A stretch of DNA of 6,411 nucleotides from Pseudomonadota bacterium (GTDB lineage: Bacteria; Pseudomonadota; Alphaproteobacteria; Rhizobiales; Devosiaceae), in assembly GCA_023433985.1 (NCBI GenBank), contig JAEYTN010000509.1, positions 1 through 6,411 on the forward strand, read 5' to 3'. Position numbers and translations under genes: made by a program. The notes beneath the pieces are model-generated. The model made no database searches. It saw only the letters and a program-made list of their open reading frames with translations, and was not told the DNA's origin. How positions within the stretch are numbered: the first letter of the stretch is position 1; each line of letters starts with the position of its first letter. Of the stretch, positions 1 through 5,074 are shown piece by piece.

Positions 1-403
1 CCGGACGGTAGGCGGAGGAGTTGGCGCGCATCGCCCGCGACACCTTCTCGGGGTCTTCCTTGGCCAGCATCATCGGGTTGTCGCCCGAAATCGCCATGCG
101 CGCCGCGTTGTTGCCGAAGGCCTTGGCCATGCCGTCGAACAGCCAGGCCGGCGCCTTGTCGAAGCTGTCCGTCGCCGCGTTGTGATAGCGCGCCAGCGTG
201 ATCTCCTCGTCCGAAAAGATCGGCTGCACGAACCCCGCCCCCGCCTTGTAGGCATGCGCCGCGATCCGCCGCACCAGCGGCAGCGCAGCCACCGGCGCCG
301 TCAGCACCAGGTCCTGCCCCGGCTGCAGCTGCAGCCCAACCTTGATCGCCACTTCGGCGAGCCGGTCGAGCTTGACGGGGTCGATGGGGGTGTTGCTGGC
401 CAT
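1..403 (-). CDS. M29-family aminopeptidase, N-terminal part (runs off left edge)
   Basis: The frame is open from an ATG at 401-403 (minus strand) to the window edge, giving 134 codons with no stop. The protein starts MASNTPIDPVKLDRLAEVAI and contains LQLQPGQDLVLTAP, a YKAGAGFVQPIFSDEE stretch and GDNPMMLAKEDPEKV. These segments resemble the N-terminal domain of M29 (AmpS/PepS/aminopeptidase T) metallopeptidases, cytosolic enzymes that remove N-terminal residues from peptides using a two-metal centre. The Glu, His, Tyr and Asp metal and catalytic ligands lie in the C-terminal half of this family, outside the window, so activity cannot be judged. The region before the ATG has only a weak purine stretch (AGAG) as ribosome site. 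The gene lies 126 bp behind the cyclase gene, with a strong hairpin between them, so it probably has its own promoter. The family call rests on remembered similarity. Confidence 0.85.
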   Translation of the reverse strand, partial: MASNTPIDPVKLDRLAEVAIKVGLQLQPGQDLVLTAPVAALPLVRRIAAHAYKAGAGFVQPIFSDEEITLARYHNAATDSFDKAPAWLFDGMAKAFGNNAARMAISGDNPMMLAKEDPEKVSRAMRANSSAYRP

Positions 404-483
404 GTCGGGGGACTCTGCATGTGGTCTGGGGGCGATATGACTAACCCAGCACACACCCACGAGGCAACGAACCGGCCGATCAA

Positions 484-525
484 GACGCCCCCGCGCATCG
501 CAGATGCGTGGTGGAGGGGGCGTCC
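484..525. repeat. Palindromic extragenic repeat, copy 3 (extended hairpin, terminator-like)
   Basis: The segment folds as a two-step hairpin. The outer arms GACGCCCCC (484-492) and GGGGGCGTC (516-524) pair over 9 bp. The inner arms CGCATC (494-499) and GATGCG (503-508) pair over 6 bp around a GCA loop. The right flank, GGTGGAGGGGGCGTCC, is shared almost exactly with the two repeat copies at 2925-2986 and 3034-3092. It begins 5 bp beyond the stop codon of the leftward cyclase gene, so it may end or protect that transcript. There is no clear U-tract on the minus strand, so an intrinsic terminator is not proven. Confidence 0.7.
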
Positions 526-529
526 AGCC

Positions 530-2296
530 TCAGGCCTCCTCGAGGCCCGCCAACCGCAATCCGTCGAGCACTGCCTGAAGCCGGCCGGGGTCGCGCTGTG
601 GCTGACCGTCCCAGATCATCTGTACGGTCGTTTCGGGTGCGAGCCGCCGCAGCGTCGCGACGTGCCGGCGCGCTTCGTCCATGCGCCCCAGGTGGGCGCT
701 CGCCGCGGCCAGCATCCAGTACGTGCACACGAAACTCGGGTTGGACGACACCGAGCGCTTCGCCCACGCGATCGCCTGCTCGTATTCCCCGCGGATCAGG
801 TGCACATGCGCGATCGCCGTCAGCGGCCAGTACGATCCATCCACCGCCGGCGACAGCCGGATCGCGTGCTCGCAATAGGCGACCGCCTGGTCGAGGTCGC
901 CCAGGTGCAACTGCACGATCCCCGCGAACATGATCACGGTCAGGTTGTTGGGGTTCAGCGTCACCGCGCGCCGGCTCAGCTCCAGCCCGCGATCGTAGTC
1001 CTTGAGGTTGTGGATCAGCATCATGCTGGCAAGGCTCAGCACCACCGCGTCGTCCCGCGCATTGGCGAGCGCCCGCTCCACCAGCTCGATGCCGCGCCGG
1101 TCGTCGTCCTCGCCGAGCGGCGGCCACCCCTGCGACCAGCGGTGCAGCATCGCGTTGCCGGCATAGACGAGATAGGTCGGGTTGTTGGGCTCCAGTTCCA
1201 CCGCGCGCAGCAGCAGCGATACCGCTTCGGCATTGTCGCTCTCGGTCTGCGACAGGTGCATCGGCAGCGCCCTGAGGTAGAGGTCGTACCCCTCGACGCT
1301 GTCCGGCCGCTCCCGCCGAGAGCGCTCGATCTCGGCCCAGCGGATCGTCGGCTCGACGATCGACGCCACCGTGGCCGTGATCCGGTCCTGGAAGTCGAAC
1401 ACGTCCTCGAGCGTTCCGTCGAACTTGTCGGCCCACAGGTGCGCCCCCGTCGCCGCGTCGATCAGCTGCGCGGTGATCCTGAGCCGCTGTCCCGCCTTCC
1501 GCACGCTGCCCTCGAGGAGGTAGCGCACGCCCAGCTCGCGCGATACCTGGCGCACGTCCACCGCCCGGCCCTTGTAGACGAAGCTCGAATTGCGGGCGAT
1601 GACCGCGAAATCCTTGAAGCGCGAGAGCGCGGTGATGATGTCCTCCACCACCCCGTCGGCGAAATATTCCTGCTCGGAATTGCCCCCCATGTTGTCGAAG
1701 GGCAGCACGGCGACCGATGGCCGCCGCGGCTCCACCGTCACCCCGTCGGGGAGTCGCGCGCGCTTGCCCGACGCGGCCGTCATCACCTCGAACACCCGCA
1801 CCGGCCGGGCGATGTTCTTCAGCCGTTTCTCGCCCAGGTCGCGGAACACCGCCTTCATGCGGTCGCGCACTTCCTCGTGCACCTTGCCCGAAACGTAGAC
1901 GCCGCCCGGCTCGGCGATCGATTGCAGCCGCGCCGCGATGTTGATGCCGTCGCCGTAGATATGGGCCTCGTCGTGCACCACGTCGCCCTGGTTGATGCCG
2001 ACGCGGAACAGCATGCGGCGGCCCTCGGGCACGGCCACGTTGCGCTCGGCCATCAGCGCCTGCATCGCGAGCCCGGCCTCCACGGCCGACACGGTGCTGC
2101 CGAACTCCGCCACCAGCCCGTCGCCGGCGAGATCGACCACGCGGCCGCCATGCCGCGTCAGCACCTCGATGACCGCGGTCTGATGCCCCTTGAGCGCCGA
2201 AATCGCCCCCGATTCATCGGCCCCGACCAGGGCACTGTACCCAGCGATGTCTGCGCACAGCACCGCCGCCAGGCGGCGCGACAAAACCTGATCCAT
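530..2296 (-). CDS. Class III adenylate/guanylate cyclase-like protein with TolB-like and TPR domains
   Basis: This 588-residue protein has three regions. Residues about 8-170 form a class III cyclase domain: D16 in the ADIAGY motif and D59 in AGDG are the expected metal-binding aspartates, and N119 and R123 in INIAAR match the transition-state Asn/Arg pair. The two positions that normally select the purine (Lys then Asp in adenylate cyclases) appear to be D55 and H112, so substrate and activity are uncertain. Residues about 193-295 (SVAVLPFDNM to LWADKFDG) form the TolB_N/FlgO-like domain often linked to rhizobial cyclases. Residues about 350-550 hold degenerate TPR repeats, for protein contacts. 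No signal peptide or membrane segment is visible, so it is probably cytosolic. The ATG at 2294-2296 is preceded by AGGA about 9 bp upstream. The cupin gene ends 78 bp upstream on the same strand; a shared transcript is possible but unproven. Confidence 0.9.
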   Translation of the reverse strand: MDQVLSRRLAAVLCADIAGYSALVGADESGAISALKGHQTAVIEVLTRHGGRVVDLAGDGLVAEFGSTVSAVEAGLAMQALMAERNVAVPEGRRMLFRVGINQGDVVHDEAHIYGDGINIAARLQSIAEPGGVYVSGKVHEEVRDRMKAVFRDLGEKRLKNIARPVRVFEVMTAASGKRARLPDGVTVEPRRPSVAVLPFDNMGGNSEQEYFADGVVEDIITALSRFKDFAVIARNSSFVYKGRAVDVRQVSRELGVRYLLEGSVRKAGQRLRITAQLIDAATGAHLWADKFDGTLEDVFDFQDRITATVASIVEPTIRWAEIERSRRERPDSVEGYDLYLRALPMHLSQTESDNAEAVSLLLRAVELEPNNPTYLVYAGNAMLHRWSQGWPPLGEDDDRRGIELVERALANARDDAVVLSLASMMLIHNLKDYDRGLELSRRAVTLNPNNLTVIMFAGIVQLHLGDLDQAVAYCEHAIRLSPAVDGSYWPLTAIAHVHLIRGEYEQAIAWAKRSVSSNPSFVCTYWMLAAASAHLGRMDEARRHVATLRRLAPETTVQMIWDGQPQRDPGRLQAVLDGLRLAGLEEA

Positions 2297-2374
2297 TTCC
2301 GCGTCCTAGGGGAGACGCCCGCCCCCGTCCAAAGGTAAAGCGTTGGATCGTTAGTGGGAAGTAGAAAGCGTGTG

Positions 2375-2785
2375 TCAGCTGCCTTTCGGCACAAGCCGGA
2401 AATCCGGCAGCTCCCGGAGCCCGAGCTCCGGCCCCGCCGGCGAGTACACGACGAACAACTGCATCGGCCCGCTCCCGGTATTGAGCGTCGAGTGGAATCG
2501 ACTCTCCGGTACGAACACCGTGCATCCCGGTCCCACCTTCTGCACCACCGGCTCCCCCTCCGGCGTCTCCACCATCTGCTCGCCTTCGCCCGAGATCACG
2601 AAGATGATCTCCTCGGCTCCCGGATGGTTGTGCCGCGCATGGCCCTGGCCCGACGGCAGGTCCACCACCCCGCCGCTGAACCGCTTCGCCCCGTTCACCT
2701 CCGGCGCCACCGTCAACGCCAGCCGCCCCCAGTCGAACCCGAACGCACTCACGTCCTTGGGATAGACGAAGTTGTTCTCAGCCAT
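2375..2785 (-). CDS. Small single-domain cupin protein
   Basis: This 136-residue protein is a single conserved beta-barrel of the cupin_2 type. Cupin motif 1 is seen at residues 48-68, with H52, H54 and E58/E59 as likely metal ligands followed by the ISGEG turn. Motif 2 is at 87-102 (VFVPESRFHSTLN), with H98 as the fourth ligand. All usual ligands are therefore present and a bound divalent metal is likely, but the substrate is not evident; such proteins may be isomerases, dioxygenases or sugar/acid-binding sensors. There is no signal peptide. A strong ribosome site supports the start. It lies downstream of the PEP-hydrolase-like TIM-barrel gene on the same strand, 321 bp away, so a role in the same small-molecule pathway is an inference from position. 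Confidence 0.88.
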   Translation of the reverse strand: MAENNFVYPKDVSAFGFDWGRLALTVAPEVNGAKRFSGGVVDLPSGQGHARHNHPGAEEIIFVISGEGEQMVETPEGEPVVQKVGPGCTVFVPESRFHSTLNTGSGPMQLFVVYSPAGPELGLRELPDFRLVPKGS

Positions 2786-2793
2786 GGCTTTTT

Positions 2794-2799
2794 CCTCCT
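2794..2799 (-). promoter_or_regulatory. Ribosome binding site of the cupin gene
   Basis: The minus strand reads GAGGAGGAAAAAGCC directly before the ATG at 2783-2785. AGGAGG is a full match to the anti-Shine-Dalgarno sequence with an 8-nt spacer, among the strongest ribosome sites in the window. It fixes the cupin start. Confidence 0.85.
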
Positions 2800-2924
2800 C
2801 AATGCGTGCGGGCGTTGTGCCTGTCCCGCCCCCCCACAGCCTCCGGCGATCCCCCGTGCTTGCACAGGTAAGAATCCCTCTCGCCCTCGGCGTGTCTTCT
2901 CTTCATAGTCACCAAGTCCGTCGG

Positions 2925-2986
2925 TGATCCTCACCCGTGAAACGGGGGAGGGGGACCGCCCGGCAGGGCGGTGGAGGGGGCGGTCC
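2925..2986. repeat. Palindromic extragenic repeat, copy 1
   Basis: The unit starts TGATC and ends GTCC. It contains hairpin A, CCCGT (2934-2938) with ACGGG (2942-2946) around a GAA loop; a GGAGGGGG linker; hairpin B, ACCGCCC (2955-2961) with GGGCGGT (2966-2972) around a GGCA loop; and the tail GGAGGGGGCG. The layout matches copy 2, with both strands of each stem changed together. It resembles the REP-like elements common between genes in Rhizobiales. Confidence 0.75.
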
Positions 2987-3033
2987 AAACGCCAACGCCT
3001 GCACGAAACCTCTCTCCAAAGCCGACCTCTCCC

Positions 3034-3092
3034 TGATCTCCACCGCAAAGCGGGGGAGGGGGACCAGCCGCAGGCTGGTGGAGGGGGCGTCC
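3034..3092. repeat. Palindromic extragenic repeat, copy 2
   Basis: The unit has the same order as copy 1: TGATC start, hairpin A (CCGC 3043-3046 with GCGG 3050-3053, AAA loop), the same G-rich linker, hairpin B (ACCAGCC 3063-3069 with GGCTGGT 3073-3079, GCA loop) and a tail ending GTCC. It is separated from copy 1 by 47 bp. It lies 14 bp beyond the stop of the leftward TIM-barrel gene, where it could stabilise or end the mRNA. Confidence 0.75.
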
Positions 3093-3106
3093 GGCAAACC
3101 CGACCA

Positions 3107-3943
3107 CTACCCTCCCGTCCGCAACCCCTTGAACCCCTCCACCTGCGCCTTGATCGCCACCTCCACCGGCAGGCGCTCCATCGAACTCGCCCCGTAGAAC
3201 CCGTGGCATCCCTTCACGCGGCTCAGCACATACCGCGCGTCCTCCGGCATCGCGATCGGCCCCCCGTGACACAGCACGATCACATCCGGTTTCACGCTGC
3301 GCGCGGCCGCCGCGATGGCCTCGATCTCAACGCAGCACGTATCGAGCGATTTCGCTGCCTTGGCCCCGATTGCCCCGCCGGTCGTCACCCCCATATGCGC
3401 GACCACGATGTCCGCCCCCGCCCCCGCCATTGCCCGGGCCTCATCGCGATTGAACACATAGGGCGTCGTCAGCAGGTCCTGCCGCGCCGCCTCGGCGATC
3501 ATGTCCACTTCGAGCCCGTACCCCATGCCGGTCTCCTCGAAGCTCACTCGCATCACCCCGTCGAAGAGCCCGATCGTCGGAAAGTTCTGCACGCCCGAGA
3601 ACCCCATGGCCTTGAGCTCGGCCAGGAACTGGGGCATCAGCACGAACGGGTCAGTGCCGTTCACCCCCGCCAGCACCGGCGTATGCTTCACCACCGGCAG
3701 TACCTCGACCGCCATTTCCTTGACGATCTCGTTGGCGTTTCCATAGGCCAGCAGCCCTGCAGCTGACCCGCGCCCCGCCATCCGGTAGCGCCCCGAATTG
3801 TAGATGATGATCAGGTCGATCCCGCCGGCCTCCTCGGCCTTGGCGGAGATGCCGGTGCCCGCGCCGCCGCCCACGATGGGTACGCCGTTCGCCACCATGT
3901 CATGGAATTTGCTGAGGATTTCGCTGCGCGCGATCCTGCCCAT
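3107..3943 (-). CDS. Phosphoenolpyruvate hydrolase-like TIM-barrel protein
   Basis: With the start at 3943 the protein has 278 residues, near the usual size of the PEP_hydrolase/TIM-barrel signal-transduction family (PF09370). The start [17 protein letters not shown], the glycine-rich [18 protein letters not shown] at about 24-41, the [16 protein letters not shown] segment at 46-60 and late strands such as DIVVAHMG (178-185) and [10 protein letters not shown] (221-230) are typical as I recall the family. The biochemical role is poorly defined; the name comes from a presumed link to phosphoenolpyruvate-type chemistry. Members are commonly fused or adjacent to a Tm-1-like (UPF0261) ATP-binding protein, and none is present here. 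An upstream ATG at 4048 would add 35 atypical residues and overlap the start of the divergent tetR gene, so I reject it. It is probably cytosolic, and its expression may be controlled by the adjacent TetR protein. Confidence 0.87.
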   Translation of the reverse strand: MGRIARSEILSKFHDMVANGVPIVGGGAGTGISAKAEEAGGIDLIIIYNSGRYRMAGRGSAAGLLAYGNANEIVKEMAVEVLPVVKHTPVLAGVNGTDPFVLMPQFLAELKAMGFSGVQNFPTIGLFDGVMRVSFEETGMGYGLEVDMIAEAARQDLLTTPYVFNRDEARAMAGAGADIVVAHMGVTTGGAIGAKAAKSLDTCCVEIEAIAAAARSVKPDVIVLCHGGPIAMPEDARYVLSRVKGCHGFYGASSMERLPVEVAIKAQVEGFKGLRTGG

Positions 3944-3951
3944 GCCGCCTG

Positions 3952-3957
3952 TCTCCC
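3952..3957 (-). promoter_or_regulatory. Ribosome binding site deciding the TIM-barrel start
   Basis: On the minus strand GGGAGA lies 8 nt before the ATG at 3941-3943. This supports the shorter 278-residue protein over the longer frame opening at 4048. Confidence 0.65.
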
Positions 3958-4018
3958 ACGCCGCCCGCTCGGCGGTCTTGCCCTCTCTCGCGCTCTTTCT
4001 GGCATTCCTCGCACCACG

Positions 4019-4048
4019 TTGCCAAGCATTTTGAGATGTGCGTATCAT
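4019..4048 (+). promoter_or_regulatory. Probable sigma70-type promoter of the tetR gene
   Basis: A -35 box TTGCCA (4019-4024) and a -10 box TATCAT (4043-4048) each match consensus at five of six positions, with an 18-bp spacer. The expected transcription start, 6-7 nt beyond the -10 box, falls at about 4054-4055, which is the A of the proposed tetR ATG. The mRNA would then have no leader, consistent with the absence of a ribosome site. Confidence 0.5.
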
Positions 4049-4066
4049 TTCGATATGGACGTCTCA
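4032..4066. promoter_or_regulatory. Candidate TetR operator: 35-bp imperfect dyad
   Basis: The sequence is symmetric about position 4049, with 12 of 17 pairs matching: TGAGA (4032-4036) with TCTCA (4062-4066), TATC (4043-4046) with GATA (4052-4055), and isolated pairs between. It covers the -10 box and start codon of tetR and lies in the gap between the divergent genes. A regulator bound here would block tetR transcription and might also affect the TIM-barrel gene. Its assignment to the adjacent TetR protein is inferred from position. Confidence 0.5.
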
Positions 4067-4738
4067 GAACCAGACGAGCAACCTGGCTCCTCCGAACGCG
4101 GCCCCAAGGCGCGCACGCGCAAGCTCATGCTCGAAACCGCCATTGCGCTGATGCAGGGGGGACAGACCCCGTCGGTCAGCGCCGTAGCCGAGGCCGCCGA
4201 AGTCTCGCGCGCCACCGCCTACCGCTATTTCCCGAGCCAGGCCGCACTGGTCCACGCCGTGGTCGACGAGGCGCTCGGCCCGATCCTGGGCTGGGCGTCC
4301 GACAGCGGGGAGGCCGGACCGCGCGTCGCCGACCTCATCGACAGCTCCATGCCGCGCATCCTCGAGTTCGAGGCCACCTTCAAGGCGGCGCTGAAGCTCT
4401 CGCTCGAGCAATGGGCCGAGCGCCAGGCTGGTACCCTAGGCAGCGAGCCCGCCTTCAAGCGCGGCCATCGTGTCGATCTGCTGCAGCAGGCCATCGCCCC
4501 GTTGCGCGGCACGCTGCCCGAGCCGCAGTTCCGGCGCCTCGCCCAGGCGCTTTCGCTCACCTACGGTCTCGAGGTGCTGATCGTCCTCAAGGACATCTGG
4601 GGCCTCGCCTTCGACGAAACGCGCGATGTCGCGCTCTGGGCCGCCGACGCCCTGGTGCGCGCGGCCATCGCCGAGGCCCATGGCGGGACGTCCGGGAAAC
4701 TTGCGGGAAACACCGGGGCCATGACGGCCTGGGATTGA
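4055..4738 (+). CDS. TetR/AcrR-family transcriptional regulator
   Basis: From the ATG at 4055 the protein has 227 residues, normal for TetR regulators. The DNA-binding part lies at residues about 18-70: an opening helix ([15 protein letters not shown]), then a helix-turn-helix with [20 protein letters not shown] at 40-59 and the following [11 protein letters not shown] helix, all characteristic of the family. The remainder is a helical ligand-binding/dimer domain with no motif that reveals the effector. A longer frame opens at 3902, but it would overlap the divergent TIM-barrel gene and adds untypical sequence. An in-frame TTG at 4031 is another option but has no ribosome site. The stop at 4736-4738 is followed 7 bp later by a 14-bp palindrome. 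The divergent layout suggests control of the TIM-barrel and cupin genes and of itself; the sugar transporter gene downstream is a second possible target. Confidence 0.88.
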   Translation: MDVSEPDEQPGSSERGPKARTRKLMLETAIALMQGGQTPSVSAVAEAAEVSRATAYRYFPSQAALVHAVVDEALGPILGWASDSGEAGPRVADLIDSSMPRILEFEATFKAALKLSLEQWAERQAGTLGSEPAFKRGHRVDLLQQAIAPLRGTLPEPQFRRLAQALSLTYGLEVLIVLKDIWGLAFDETRDVALWAADALVRAAIAEAHGGTSGKLAGNTGAMTAWD

Positions 4739-4745
4739 TTGAAAT

Positions 4746-4759
4746 GCTAGCATGTTAGC
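4746..4759. promoter_or_regulatory. 14-bp palindrome, candidate operator for the transporter gene
   Basis: GCTAGCATGTTAGC is symmetric at 12 of 14 positions. It begins 7 bp after the tetR stop and abuts a TTGACG box on its right. The position fits an operator for a regulator of the sugar transporter. The central bases are AT rather than the CG common in LacI operators, so I do not assign a family. Confidence 0.45.
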
Positions 4760-4788
4760 TTGACGAGCGAGCTGAAACGTAGAAGTCT
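4760..4788 (+). promoter_or_regulatory. Possible promoter of the sugar-binding protein gene
   Basis: TTGACG at 4760-4765 matches the -35 consensus at five of six positions. At a 17-bp spacing the -10 position holds AAGTCT (4783-4788), a poor match, so the call rests mostly on the -35 box and the adjoining palindrome. Other promoters nearer the gene are possible. Confidence 0.3.
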
Positions 4789-4820
4789 CAACAGTAACGC
4801 ACTGATCTTGAGGAGAGGAT

Positions 4821-4955
4821 TTGAGTGCGACGGGCGCTGAGGGGCGCCGCCTTCCGGTCGATCGGCAGTCTTGGGAGAGGCTGCGCAAATCCCGGGGTGA
4901 AGGGAAGAAGGTTTCCCTGCGTCGCCAGACGGAACGGCCGGTGATCCGGGGCTGA
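4821..4955 (+). CDS. Possible 44-residue leader ORF (doubtful)
   Basis: A purine-rich ribosome-like site, AGGAGAGG (4811-4818), precedes a TTG at 4821. This opens a frame of 44 codons ending TGA at 4953-4955, starting MSATGAEGRRLPVDRQSWER and rich in Arg, Lys and Glu. A GTG at 4825 in another frame shares the same ribosome-like site and stops near 4942. I recognise no similarity. Third-position GC is about 75 percent, not clearly above background here. It may be a small protein, an upstream ORF that tunes the transporter gene, or chance. Confidence 0.2.
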   Translation: MSATGAEGRRLPVDRQSWERLRKSRGEGKKVSLRRQTERPVIRG

Positions 4956-5060
4956 GGGGCCCGCAACGATTTCCGGTTCGCTGCTGCAATGCCCCCGGCA
5001 CGGAGGAGGGGCGTCGGCCAGGTCATTGCATCGTCAATGCCCGGGCTGTCGTAGCGCTAG

Positions 5061-5068
5061 AGGGAGGG
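5061..5068 (+). promoter_or_regulatory. Ribosome binding site of the sugar-binding protein gene
   Basis: AGGGAGGG lies 6 nt before the ATG at 5075-5077, a strong purine-rich site that fits a highly expressed periplasmic binding protein and fixes its start. Confidence 0.8.
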
Positions 5069-5074
5069 AACCAT

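Larger units (their letters stand above)
2786..3106. other. Intergenic spacer with two palindromic repeats
   Basis: The 321 bp between the TIM-barrel stop and the cupin start contain no credible gene on either strand. The right half is occupied by two related palindromic repeats. The left half (about 2800-2924) holds only a C-run near 2827-2835, a short GTGC-TT-GCAC palindrome near 2856-2865 and the cupin ribosome site. I could not identify a convincing promoter for the cupin gene, so it may be read through from the TIM-barrel gene or use a promoter I do not recognise. Confidence 0.6.
4739..5074. other. Long non-coding stretch and probable leader before the sugar-binding protein gene
   Basis: These 336 bp lie between tetR and the transporter gene. 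Visible structure includes a palindrome and a -35-like box at the left end; a GGCGC/GCGCC hairpin (4833-4837 with 4844-4848); an AGGGAA/TTCCCT hairpin (4901-4906 with 4913-4918); a CATTG/CAATG pair (5024-5028 with 5035-5039); and a repeated GCTGAGGGGC at 4836 and 4951. I do not recognise a known riboswitch or tRNA. If transcription starts near 4790, the leader would be about 280 nt, long for a transporter mRNA. Confidence 0.55.

Noticed and set aside
480..1436. A 318-codon open frame on the minus strand
   Set aside because: It overlaps the cyclase gene in another frame on the same strand; the product is Gly/Ala/Arg-rich without recognisable motifs.
2309..2330. GC-rich segment before the cyclase gene resembling the palindromic repeat
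   Set aside because: It shares only short GACGCCC and CCCCCGTCC pieces, with no proper hairpin or GGTGGAGGGGG core, so I treat the likeness as chance.
182..2338. A 718-codon open frame on the plus strand
   Set aside because: It lies antisense to the cyclase gene and its product is a low-complexity His/Arg/Pro-rich sequence with no domain, the usual shadow of a high-GC gene.
2925..3092. Tandem repeats as a possible CRISPR array
   Set aside because: There are only two units, they differ internally, each is made of two hairpins, and no cas genes are present.
2924..3766. A 280-codon plus-strand frame opposite the TIM-barrel gene
   Set aside because: It runs through the palindromic repeats and then antisense to a well-supported gene, and its His/Arg-rich product matches nothing I recognise.
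3944..4048. N-terminal extension of the TIM-barrel protein from the ATG at 4048
   Set aside because: The extra 35 residues are atypical for the family as I recall it and overlap the tetR operator region, and the internal ATG at 3943 has a better ribosome site.
3902..4054. N-terminal extension of TetR from the ATG at 3902
   Set aside because: It would overlap the divergent TIM-barrel coding region and add 51 residues outside the TetR fold; the tetR promoter lies inside this stretch.
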